Positions 31,611 through 39,967 of a stretch of DNA of 64,000 bases are shown one piece after another (position 1 is the first letter of the stretch; each line of letters starts with the position of its first letter). The stretch spans positions 1,217,169 through 1,281,168 of the forward strand of contig NZ_PQMB01000002.1 in assembly GCF_002918555.1 (NCBI RefSeq). The letters are read 5' to 3'. This DNA comes from Citrobacter amalonaticus. GTDB lineage: Bacteria > Pseudomonadota > Gammaproteobacteria > Enterobacterales > Enterobacteriaceae. The translations under genes were made by a program, and so were the position numbers. The notes beneath the pieces were generated by a model. The model ran no database searches. It worked only from the letters and a program-made list of their open reading frames with translations, and was not told the DNA's origin.

Positions 31611-33701
31611 TCAGAACGTCCAGGAGACGCTACCGACGATGCTGCGCTCCGCGCCGAAATAGCAGTAAGAGAGCGAGTTGCAGGCCGCGACATAACGTTT
31701 ATCAGTCAGGTTATTCACGTTCACCTGCGCGCTTAACCCTTTAATACCAATATTCGACAAATCGTAGCCAATGGCCATATCCACCAGCGTGTATGACGGT
31801 AGCGTGTGGGTGTTCAGACGATCGCTGGTAATACCGTTCACGTAACGCACGCCAGAGCCAAGCGTCAGACCTTCCAGCGGACCGTTTTTCACGTCATAGC
31901 TCAGCCAGGTGCTGGCCTGATTACGCGGCGCATAGACAGCGCGTTTGCCCTGTTCTTCCGGGCTACTTTTCCTGTAACGGATATCAGTGTAAGTATACGC
32001 CGCCTGCAGACGGAAACTCTCCGTCAACTGGCTGATGGCCTCCAGCTCCACGCCTTCCGATTCAATCTCACCAATCGAGCGGTACGGATCGGTAGGTTCC
32101 TCTTTGGTGGCGATATTGGTCTGGTTAATGCGGAATACTGATGCGCTAAACTGGCTGTTTAAGCCTTCCGGCTCATATTTCACCCCGGCTTCCCACTGTT
32201 TGCCTTTCATCGGATCCAGGAGATTACCGTTTTCATCGGCGAAGCTGGTCGGCGTGAAGGCGGTAGAGTAGCTGACGTATGGCGCAAACCCGTTGTCGAA
32301 CAGGTAGAGCAACGCGGCGCGAGTGCTGAAGTTGTTTTTATCCAGATCGCTGCGGGAATGGTTGATCTTGTCGATATTAGAGACGCTGACCTGATCGTAG
32401 CGCCCCCCCAACGTGAGACGCCAGCGATCCCAGGACATCTGATCCTGCAAGTAATAGCCCGTCTGGCGCAGCTTGTGCTTCTCGCGTGCATACATGGAGA
32501 TGTAATTCGGCTTCGCGCCGTACACCGGGTTGAAAGCATCTATCGGAGGGAATGCCCCATAGTAGCCGGTGGTATTATTACTGCGATCCTGATAGTCGAT
32601 CCCCACCAGCAGACGGTGGTTGATATCCCAGGTGTCAAAACTACCGTCAAGCTGGTTATCCAGGGTCACCGCCGACATTTTCTCATCGGAACCGGAGTAG
32701 CCACGATTAAGCTCCGTCTCATTCAGCCATCCCGCGGCGTAAACCTGGTTAAGCTCTACTTTGGTGTGCAGATAGCGCAGCTTTTGCCGCACCGACCAGC
32801 CGCTGTCAAACATATGCTCAATGTTGTAACCCACCATGTTCTCGCGACGATCGTATTTGTCGTAATCGTCCTCCCCTTCAAAGAAGGTGTTGGAGATCTT
32901 GTGACCATAATGTGGCACGACGGTGCCATCATACGGTAAACCAGAGTGGCTGCCGCCTTCCGGATCGCGATGCAGATAAGCCATCAGATCGAGACGCGTC
33001 TGGTCGGTGATACGCCAGGTGAGGCTCGGCATCAGCGCGTAGCGTTCCTCTTTTAGCTTATCAAACTGCGAATCCGCGTAGCGCGTCATCCCACTCAAAC
33101 GCACCGCCACGCGGTCGTTATCATCCAGTGGGCCGGTCACATCAAACGCCGCCCCGCGCTGGTTATTGTTTCCGGCGAACAGTTTAACCTCCCCGCCGGG
33201 ATCGAATGATGGCTTGCGGGAGGTCAGCGCCACAATTCCACCCGGCGAAGATCGGCCATACAGGACCGAAGCCGGACCGCGCACCACTTCAATGTTTTCG
33301 AGGAACCAGGGATCGACCACCAGCGAGCTGTGTGAGTTGGTGTCGCCCATCATTTTCAGACCGTCGAGATAGACGTTGTCCAGGCTGCCATCAGAGAAGC
33401 CGCGCAGTACGATGTAGTCAAAACGGTTTGAAGCCCCAATCTGATTACTGTAAACGCCGGGGGTATAGCTCACCGCCTGACGCACGCTGGTGGCGCCCTG
33501 CTCTTCGAACTGTTCACGGGTAATAATGGACACCGACTGGGGAGTTTCAATGTCCGGCGTGGCAAGCTTGGTGGCGCCGCTTTGCATCTGCGAGGTGACA
33601 ACCACCGTATCGTTTTTTGTTGTTTCCTGAGCCAACAGAGGAAAAGCCACGCTGCCGGTTACCCATCCTACCAGCAGCGCCAACCGAGTCTTAGCGAACA
33701 T
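31611..33701 (-). CDS. foxA: TonB-dependent ferrioxamine receptor
   Basis: Outer-membrane receptor importing ferrioxamine B, a hydroxamate siderophore made by other microbes. The product of 696 residues has a signal peptide ending FPLLAQ, a TonB box-like region (DTVVVTS), the plug domain (TPQSVSIITREQF) and a 22-strand barrel ending in the aromatic SVSWTF. It agrees with Salmonella FoxA. An ATG at 33719 would add six residues, but GGAG before the ATG at 33701 supports the shorter form. A Fur box lies upstream, and the AraC-type regulator next door is the likely activator. Confidence 0.9.
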   Translation of the reverse strand: MFAKTRLALLVGWVTGSVAFPLLAQETTKNDTVVVTSQMQSGATKLATPDIETPQSVSIITREQFEEQGATSVRQAVSYTPGVYSNQIGASNRFDYIVLRGFSDGSLDNVYLDGLKMMGDTNSHSSLVVDPWFLENIEVVRGPASVLYGRSSPGGIVALTSRKPSFDPGGEVKLFAGNNNQRGAAFDVTGPLDDNDRVAVRLSGMTRYADSQFDKLKEERYALMPSLTWRITDQTRLDLMAYLHRDPEGGSHSGLPYDGTVVPHYGHKISNTFFEGEDDYDKYDRRENMVGYNIEHMFDSGWSVRQKLRYLHTKVELNQVYAAGWLNETELNRGYSGSDEKMSAVTLDNQLDGSFDTWDINHRLLVGIDYQDRSNNTTGYYGAFPPIDAFNPVYGAKPNYISMYAREKHKLRQTGYYLQDQMSWDRWRLTLGGRYDQVSVSNIDKINHSRSDLDKNNFSTRAALLYLFDNGFAPYVSYSTAFTPTSFADENGNLLDPMKGKQWEAGVKYEPEGLNSQFSASVFRINQTNIATKEEPTDPYRSIGEIESEGVELEAISQLTESFRLQAAYTYTDIRYRKSSPEEQGKRAVYAPRNQASTWLSYDVKNGPLEGLTLGSGVRYVNGITSDRLNTHTLPSYTLVDMAIGYDLSNIGIKGLSAQVNVNNLTDKRYVAACNSLSYCYFGAERSIVGSVSWTF

Positions 33702-33730
33702 GAACGTCTCCAAAGGCATTTCTAATTGTA

Positions 33731-33746
33731 AATAAGAATTATTACC
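33731..33746 (-). promoter_or_regulatory. Fur box upstream of foxA
   Basis: AATAAGAATTATTACC matches the 16 central positions of the Fur consensus at 12. It lies 30-45 bases before the foxA start and predicts repression in high iron. Confidence 0.7.
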
Positions 33747-33840
33747 TTTTTGCTGATGAAGATAGCTATGCCGGATGCCAGGTTGCGTATGCGTAATGCC
33801 AAATTGTTAGCCAGGGCTTCGCGCAATACGAAAAAATGGA

Positions 33841-34812
33841 TTAGCAAAGTTTGTGGACATCGCCCGGTGGAAAACCGTAACGACGTCGAAACGCGGTTGA
33901 AAAGTTGGTGGCATGCTGGTAGCCCGACATCCAGGCGGCCTGCTGAACGCTATACCCTGCCAGGAGATAGCTGCGCGCACGTTCCAGACGGCAATCCCGG
34001 AGATAGTCAAAAACCGAACACCCATATGCCGCACGAAATTTACTGCGCAAACTGCTGGGGCTCATCGCCGCCCGCTGGGCCAGCTCGTTCAGGGTATGGT
34101 TCTTTTCCGGTTCCTGCTCCAGCAGACAGCGGATGCGTTCCAGCCGCTGCTGCTCGCCGCCGAGCCTTTTTCCGCTCTCAACCTGACAGACGCTCAGACC
34201 GTGGCCGAACAGTTGCAGAATCAGTCCCTCCAGCATGAGCTGACGGGAGACGCTGCTCAGCGTCCCCTGTCGGGCGTACTGTAAGCCACTGAGCAAAAAG
34301 CCCGGCACCTGCCAGATAAGCGTCGGGGTCTGACATCGCTCCCATTCCCGCATCAGCGACGCCAGCAGGCCGTCACGCCAGGCGCCGTCGGAATACAGCC
34401 CCAGCGACAGCGTGCGCAATTTGCAGTCTGCGTGATGGCTGGCACACATCGTCTGACGCTCGCTAAGCCGGGAGCTGAATGCCATGCCGGAACGTACCAC
34501 GTGCTTCTGCCCGTTCAGCGTCAGCACCACGCAGCCTTCCAGCACCACCAGCATATATAAGGGACTGCTGTGGCGGGAGGTCGTTTCATAGGGTTGCAGA
34601 ACCTGAACGTCGGAATGGGTTACGCACATGCCGCAGGGGAGCGTCATCTCTTCGACCTCCCCCTGCAAAACGGGGCTGGAGTGTGGAAAATCCGGCTTTT
34701 GCATCAGCATTGGAAAGCGGTAATCAATGCCATAACGCTCGCCGAAATCCATAAACTCACTCACGGAAAAGATCTTACTGCTGGATTCATTGTGGGCGGT
34801 GATGTTGTTCAT
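33841..34812 (-). CDS. AraC-family siderophore-responsive regulator (PchR/FoxR type)
   Basis: A 323-residue regulator. The N-terminal 200 residues resemble the ferrisiderophore-binding part of PchR/FoxR/YbtA proteins. The C-terminus is an AraC double helix-turn-helix (LNELAQRAAMSPSSLRSKF, then VQQAAWMSGYQHATNFSTAF). It lies directly upstream of foxA on the same strand, 140 bases away, and has its own strong Fur box. It therefore very probably activates foxA when ferrioxamine enters under iron limitation. I use the first ATG; a few residues of uncertainty remain at the N-terminus. Confidence 0.85.
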   Translation of the reverse strand: MNNITAHNESSSKIFSVSEFMDFGERYGIDYRFPMLMQKPDFPHSSPVLQGEVEEMTLPCGMCVTHSDVQVLQPYETTSRHSSPLYMLVVLEGCVVLTLNGQKHVVRSGMAFSSRLSERQTMCASHHADCKLRTLSLGLYSDGAWRDGLLASLMREWERCQTPTLIWQVPGFLLSGLQYARQGTLSSVSRQLMLEGLILQLFGHGLSVCQVESGKRLGGEQQRLERIRCLLEQEPEKNHTLNELAQRAAMSPSSLRSKFRAAYGCSVFDYLRDCRLERARSYLLAGYSVQQAAWMSGYQHATNFSTAFRRRYGFPPGDVHKLC

Positions 34813-34885
34813 GCCGTCTTCTGTGCGCCAGGGGGGATGAATTCAGTCTGCAACATTATCATTGCCGACGGGTGGCGACAATAAA

Positions 34886-34904
34886 GATGAGAATCATTAT
34901 CACC
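34886..34904 (-). promoter_or_regulatory. Fur box upstream of the AraC-type regulator
   Basis: GATGAGAATCATTATCACC is a near-perfect Fur box (GATAATGATAATCATTATC), 75-90 bases before the regulator. The divergent methyltransferase gene starts 92 bases on the other side and might also feel it. Confidence 0.85.
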
Positions 34905-34995
34905 AAAATAGCATCGCGTGTTGATTAGTACACATATTTTATTCACCAGGCTAATGATAGATTCAGCATTGTTGGAAATTCACTAAGGAGAGAAG

Positions 34996-35835
34996 ATGGA
35001 TATCCGCGATCTCATCATGGTCAGCCCTTCAGCTGGCATGTCAGACCTGGAGAGCAAAATTCCCTGGGATGATGAAGCATTCAGCCAACGTATGCTTGAG
35101 AACCATTTGTCGCAGGATCACGACTGGGCCAGCCGCAAACTCGCGATCATTGAGGATCAGGTGGCATGGATAGCACAGCAGCTCCCTACGGGTGCACAGC
35201 TCCTCGATCTGGGCTGCGGCCCCGGCTTTTACACCCAGCGGCTGACACAACGTGGTTTTCACTGTACGGGCGTTGATTTTTCTCCGGCATCGATTAGGTG
35301 GGCCAGGGAACAGGCGCAGCAGAATGGCCTGGAGATTGACTACCGATGCGAGGACGTCCGTCAGTTCACCCCCGATCAAACTTTTGATTTCATCATAATG
35401 ACCTTTGGTGAACTGAATGTGTTCAGCGCAGACGATGCCCAAACGCTGCTCAGCCGCTGCGCGCAGTGGCTGAAGCCCGAAGGAAAACTGCTTATTGAAG
35501 TGCATACTTTTGAGGAAGTAAAACGCCAGGGCATGGCGGAAGGCTCCTGGCAGCGCTGTCCGCAAGGGTTGTTCCTTGCTGACCCCCACTTGTTGTTAAT
35601 CGAAAATCGTTGGGATGAGAAAACACAAATCAGCGCAACCACATTCTGGGCGGTAAAAACCGACGGTAACGTAACGCGTTTTGGTAGTCAGATGCACGCC
35701 TGGCGGGATGAAGAGTATCAACAACTGCTGATGCAATGCGGATTTTTGCCTCCCACCAGAGTGGCTGGCGACGACTGGCCAGTGAGCGAGACTTTTGCCG
35801 GAAAGCTGTTTGCCTTGCAGGCGACCGTCCGATAA
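34996..35835 (+). CDS. SAM-dependent class I methyltransferase
   Basis: A 279-residue cytosolic methyltransferase. Motif I is LLDLGCGPGFY (near residues 71-81), followed by the acidic GVDFSPASI and the post-motif FDFIIMTFGELN. The C-terminal part is beta-rich. The family (Methyltransf_25/11-like) does not reveal the substrate. The ribosome-binding site is AAGGAGAG. It is a single-gene unit closed by a strong hairpin at 35838-35858. Its promoter region is shared with the Fur-controlled regulator. Confidence 0.85.
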   Translation: MDIRDLIMVSPSAGMSDLESKIPWDDEAFSQRMLENHLSQDHDWASRKLAIIEDQVAWIAQQLPTGAQLLDLGCGPGFYTQRLTQRGFHCTGVDFSPASIRWAREQAQQNGLEIDYRCEDVRQFTPDQTFDFIIMTFGELNVFSADDAQTLLSRCAQWLKPEGKLLIEVHTFEEVKRQGMAEGSWQRCPQGLFLADPHLLLIENRWDEKTQISATTFWAVKTDGNVTRFGSQMHAWRDEEYQQLLMQCGFLPPTRVAGDDWPVSETFAGKLFALQATVR

Positions 35836-35837
35836 TG

Positions 35838-35858
35838 CGGGGGAGCGTGGCTCCCCCG
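35838..35858 (+). terminator. Terminator after the methyltransferase
   Basis: CGGGGGAGC and GCTCCCCCG form a 9-bp stem with a 3-base GTG loop, followed by TTT. It lies between two convergent genes. Confidence 0.7.
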
Positions 35859-35871
35859 TTTCCCGCCCGCA

Positions 35872-37170
35872 CTACAATATGATCCTTGCCAGTAAAAAAC
35901 CAAAAGGCACCGAGCAGATAATTGACAGGCATCCGGGTAAAAAGAACGGATGATTGACGATCCTCGAGCCGTTCCAGCGACGACTCAGGAATGAACCGGT
36001 ATCATCGGTGGCAATCGCAAATGCCGTCGTTGGGTAGATATTGGTGATATAGAGCGCGCTTACCGCCACAAAACTGGCTAATATCGCATCCGGACCGATC
36101 CCGATGGATGCCGCAATGGGCATAAGCAGCGCGCTTGTCGCCCCCTGACTGAACAGCATTGCGCTGGTGCAAAAGAAGACCGCCGCCAGCAGCATCGGCC
36201 AGGTACGCAAAACATCGCTGGCGCCTGTTTTAATCTCCTCAATATGAGCGCCAATAAGCGTACTGCTCAGCCAGACAATACCTAATACCACGACCAGGGA
36301 TTCTGCGCCGGATTTAAATAAGGGGGAATTTTTAACCTCCTTCATATCCACCTTGCAGGCGAAAATAATGATAGTAGAGACAACAAACATCGTAATGATA
36401 ATTAAGTCGCGAGAGTTAATCGCATGTCCAATTATGGGTTTAAAAAGAAGCATACAAACAACAAACAGCACGCCGAGCAGGAACAGGATAACTGAAGATT
36501 TTGCGCCGGGAGCAACGACGCGCTCAGTGTGTTTATTAATGACGATTTTATTCTCCTGCATGATTTTCTGACAAACAGGATCATCGGCCAGTTTTATTCC
36601 TTGTCGGCTGGCAATAAAAGCGGCAATCAACATTGCAAACAATGCAGTGGGGAAAACCACCAACATGGCATCGCCAAAGCTCACACCCATCACTTCCACG
36701 GTACCGTACATAATCGCCGTTGCGGCTGAGATGGGCGAGGCGGTAATCCCCAACTGAGATGCCACAACCGCAGAACTCAGCGGCTGGCTGGGCCTGATGC
36801 CGTTATCCTTCGCCACCTCCTGAATGACATTCATCACCGACATCGCGGTATAACCGGTACCGGATAAAACCGTTAAGATAAAGGTGACGGCAGGAGCGAG
36901 AATATTAAGATAACCGGGATGATGACGTAATAACTTTTCTGTGAGAATAACTAAATAATCCATTCCCCCGGCCAGTTGCATCACGGATAAAGCAAGAATC
37001 GTTGACAGGATAATCAGCATGACATCAACAGGGGGAGAACCTGCCGGTACGCCAAGAATAAATACAGCAATTGCTAAGCCAATTCCTCCGGCAAACCCTA
37101 CGCCCATTCCACCCCATCTTGCGGCCAGCATGATGGTGCCAAGTAATAAAATGACATGTAATATCACCAT
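35872..37170 (-). CDS. Anaerobic C4-dicarboxylate transporter, Dcu family
   Basis: A 432-residue membrane protein with about twelve helices, related to DcuA and DcuB, which exchange aspartate or fumarate for succinate under anaerobic conditions. Shared segments include LAGGMDYLVILTEKLLRHHP, the GTGYTA region and the C-terminal NHPFFLPGCLSI. It differs enough from both E. coli DcuA (433 residues) and DcuB (446) that I do not give either name. It lies downstream of an aspartase gene on the same strand, so the pair would import aspartate, deaminate it to fumarate and export succinate. Confidence 0.88.
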   Translation of the reverse strand: MVILHVILLLGTIMLAARWGGMGVGFAGGIGLAIAVFILGVPAGSPPVDVMLIILSTILALSVMQLAGGMDYLVILTEKLLRHHPGYLNILAPAVTFILTVLSGTGYTAMSVMNVIQEVAKDNGIRPSQPLSSAVVASQLGITASPISAATAIMYGTVEVMGVSFGDAMLVVFPTALFAMLIAAFIASRQGIKLADDPVCQKIMQENKIVINKHTERVVAPGAKSSVILFLLGVLFVVCMLLFKPIIGHAINSRDLIIITMFVVSTIIIFACKVDMKEVKNSPLFKSGAESLVVVLGIVWLSSTLIGAHIEEIKTGASDVLRTWPMLLAAVFFCTSAMLFSQGATSALLMPIAASIGIGPDAILASFVAVSALYITNIYPTTAFAIATDDTGSFLSRRWNGSRIVNHPFFLPGCLSIICSVPFGFLLARIIL

Positions 37171-37313
37171 ATATTCACCCTACTCTAAGTAGCCTGGAGT
37201 ACCAGGCGCTACGTTATCGTATTTATATTTATCAACAGCGAGGAGGCAAGGTAATGAATATATAGTCAATATTCATTACCTGCATTTAAAGCCTGTTTTG
37301 TTAGAGAAAATAA

Positions 37314-38750
37314 TTACTGCGCATCCATTTCTTTTTTATAGCGCTTAATGGCTGCCGTACTTTTTTGTGGGTCAGTCATCACCAGCGGATCGAGCAGATA
37401 ATCTGCCTGCGCTGGCGTCAGTAATTTTTCCGCCAGAACAACCTGCCTGACGCTGCACTGTTGTTCATAAGCCGCTTTTGCAATCCGCGATCCAACCTGA
37501 TAGCCAAACAGGGTCGCCACTATCGTCGCCAGTGCGGTACTCTGCTCTGCGTAGCGAGCGCTCACCGCTTCGTTGATAGTGATATCTGCCAGACACTTAT
37601 CAATAAATAATGGAATTACCCGGCTCAATAGCGAGCAAGATTCAAAGAGGGCCTTCAGCAGCACCGGTTCCCAAACGTTCAGATCAAGCTCTGCGCCCTC
37701 AACGGCCATCGTGACAGTGAGATCGTTACCGATCACCTGATACGCAATTTGATTGACCAGCTCCGGCATAACCGGGTTAATTTTTCCTGGCATAATAGAC
37801 GAGCCAGGCTGTACGGCTGGCACAATAATTTCATTGAACCCCGCCCGCGGTCCCGACCCTTGTATACGGAAATCGGTCGCCATTTTAGAAAGAAAAGCGG
37901 CGATTTTTTTAAGCTGTGCAGAGAACTCAATATAAAAATCACCGTGTTGCAAACCATCAAAGAAATCGGCTTCCGGGCGATATTTTTCTCCGGTAATCAT
38001 TTCCAGCCACGAATACACCGCCGGGAGATACCCCTCATGGGTTGATAAACCGGTGCCGATCGCCGTCGCGCCCAGCGGCAAAGACAGAGCATCCTCATTC
38101 ACCTGCGTCAGATTCTCTTTAAGTCTCCTGACCTGCGTACAGTAGGCGCCAAACTGCTGGCCAAAAGTCATCGGTACCGCATCCTGCAGACAGGTTCGGC
38201 CTAATTTTACTTTGCTGGCAAACTGCCGGCTTTTCTCTGCCAGTACCGCTTCCAGCTTTTCTAATTGAACAATCAGATGGTTAATATTTTTCCGACTGGT
38301 CATTTTCATGGCTGCCGGAATCACATCATTTGTGGATTGCCCCATGTTGACGTGCGTATTCGGATGAATCGCTTCGTAGCCTCGCACGCCGGTAAGGATC
38401 TCATTGGCGCGATTTGCCAGCACCTCATTCATATTCATATTTGTGGAGGTACCGCCGCCGCCCTGAAAAATATCAACAGGAAAATGCGCATCAAACGCCC
38501 CTGCCATCACTTCCCTCGAAGCCTCAACAATGACCGCGGCTTTCTCCTGGTCCAGTGCGCCGATTTGTCCATTCGCCTGCGCTGCCGCCTGTTTAATCGC
38601 GGCAATGGACCATAAGAAATGGGGAATGTCGACTGCTGTCCTGCCCGATACCGAAAAATTTAACACCGCCCGCTGGGTTTGAATGCCGTAGTACGCATCA
38701 TCGGGCACCATTAAACATCCTAATAGATCCTTTTCTTCACGCATTGCCAT
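37314..38750 (-). CDS. Aspartate ammonia-lyase
   Basis: Converts L-aspartate to fumarate and ammonia. The 478-residue product has the fumarase/aspartase signature GSSIMPGKINP, and the other conserved regions TSTNMNMNEVLANRAN and HPNTHVNMGQSTND. The aspartase-versus-fumarase choice rests on AspA-like sequence and the neighbouring Dcu transporter. The start could be 38750 (MAMREE) or 38744 (MREE); GAGAG lies before both, and a longer frame to 38780 has no such site. This is probably a second, divergent aspA copy, because the usual aspA-dcuA locus is elsewhere in relatives. Confidence 0.87.
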   Translation of the reverse strand: MAMREEKDLLGCLMVPDDAYYGIQTQRAVLNFSVSGRTAVDIPHFLWSIAAIKQAAAQANGQIGALDQEKAAVIVEASREVMAGAFDAHFPVDIFQGGGGTSTNMNMNEVLANRANEILTGVRGYEAIHPNTHVNMGQSTNDVIPAAMKMTSRKNINHLIVQLEKLEAVLAEKSRQFASKVKLGRTCLQDAVPMTFGQQFGAYCTQVRRLKENLTQVNEDALSLPLGATAIGTGLSTHEGYLPAVYSWLEMITGEKYRPEADFFDGLQHGDFYIEFSAQLKKIAAFLSKMATDFRIQGSGPRAGFNEIIVPAVQPGSSIMPGKINPVMPELVNQIAYQVIGNDLTVTMAVEGAELDLNVWEPVLLKALFESCSLLSRVIPLFIDKCLADITINEAVSARYAEQSTALATIVATLFGYQVGSRIAKAAYEQQCSVRQVVLAEKLLTPAQADYLLDPLVMTDPQKSTAAIKRYKKEMDAQ

Positions 38751-38806
38751 CTCTCTTTCTGCATGTGGGTGTATAACCACCTTAATTTGCTGGCAGAACA
38801 GATAAT

Positions 38807-38820
38807 TTGACGTTGCTCAA
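38807..38820 (-). promoter_or_regulatory. FNR box before the aspartase-Dcu operon
   Basis: TTGACGTTGCTCAA has the TTGA-N6-TCAA core of FNR sites. It is centred 63 bp upstream of the aspartase start, in the divergent gap with the LysR gene. Anaerobic induction would suit fumarate respiration. Confidence 0.7.
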
Positions 38821-38882
38821 ATAAAAAAAACCATTGAGAATATAAATACTCACTATTAAAAAATGTAATAATCGGGGCGGAT

Positions 38883-39812
38883 GTGAAGGAAATTAACTTC
38901 GATTTGAGACAGTTACAGGCCTTTCTGGCGGTGATCGAAACCGGATCGTTCACGGCTGCGGCGAAGAAACTTAACCTGACGCAATCCTCCGTCTCCCAGC
39001 AGATTGCGAACCTGGAAAATAGCTTAAATACGGACTTACTTAACCGCGCCCAGCGCCCGGTTCAAATGACGATCGCCGGGCAGGCTCTTTATCCGCTGGC
39101 AAAAAAAATTATCGATAGCGGTATCTACTTGCAGGAGCATATCAGCGCGGTCAGTCATGGAAGTATTTCTCGTTTGAAAATTGGCTTTGTCGACTCTATC
39201 AGCAAAACGATTGGTCTGGATATTTTGAAATTCCTGCAACCGCAGGTGCAACATATTTATCAGATCACCGGAACCGCCTCAGGTCTGTTAACCGCCTTAA
39301 ATACCGGAGGCATTAACCTTGCCATTACCATGATGCATACGGAGATGCCGCCGAATGTCAGAATGTATCCGCTGATTGAAGAGGCGTTTTTATGCGTTTG
39401 CCCCAAAACGTGGCCCGAAACCCGGCTGGAAGATCTGTGTAAAAATCGACACTACATTGCCTACACCAGCAATACGCCAACGGGCATACAAACGCTTAAC
39501 TGGCTTAAATGGAATAACCTTTCGCCTGCCGTGCAGTTTGAAATGGACAACGCAGACGATATTTTAAAGCTTATCGCCAGTGGCTATGGCTGGACCCTGA
39601 CGACCCCGCTGTTTATCACCACGATCCCTGACTTTTCACAAACGCTGAAAATCATCAGGATCAACAACCGAAAAGAGAGACGGAAGATCGTTTTATTATG
39701 CAAAGATGACGAACTCTCTGACTTCTACAAAAATCTGGCAACGGAAATCCGCACAATACTGGAAAGCAAACTGGAAGACAGTTTTTACTCTCAGCTCAAA
39801 GATGAGGTGTAG
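38883..39812 (+). CDS. LysR-family regulator divergent from the aspartase operon
   Basis: A 309-residue LysR-type regulator. The N-terminal winged helix-turn-helix is FTAAAKKLNLTQSSVSQQI (about residues 23-41), followed by a linker helix and an effector-binding domain of periplasmic-binding-protein fold. It starts with GTG at 38883; the ATG at 38881 is out of frame. Divergent position over a 132-base promoter region suggests it controls the aspartase-Dcu operon, perhaps in response to a C4-dicarboxylate. The effector is not known. Confidence 0.88.
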   Translation: MKEINFDLRQLQAFLAVIETGSFTAAAKKLNLTQSSVSQQIANLENSLNTDLLNRAQRPVQMTIAGQALYPLAKKIIDSGIYLQEHISAVSHGSISRLKIGFVDSISKTIGLDILKFLQPQVQHIYQITGTASGLLTALNTGGINLAITMMHTEMPPNVRMYPLIEEAFLCVCPKTWPETRLEDLCKNRHYIAYTSNTPTGIQTLNWLKWNNLSPAVQFEMDNADDILKLIASGYGWTLTTPLFITTIPDFSQTLKIIRINNRKERRKIVLLCKDDELSDFYKNLATEIRTILESKLEDSFYSQLKDEV

Positions 39813-39874
39813 CGCCAGGGTTTAGACGTGCCACGGACTGCGCGTCTTGCCCAGAGTATGCCGGTAGGTCACAT

Positions 39875-39913
39875 AAGCAGGGCTTTTATACGTAAGGCAT
39901 AAAAACCCTGCTT
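39875..39913. terminator. Bidirectional terminator hairpin
   Basis: AAGCAGGG (39875-39882) pairs with CCCTGCTT (39906-39913), and an inner TTTTAT/ATAAAA pair extends the stem. It sits between the convergent LysR and EAL genes. Confidence 0.65.
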
Positions 39914-39967
39914 AAACAAAACGAATATTCCAGCAATAATGTCTTGCGAATTAAGCAGATAACATCT

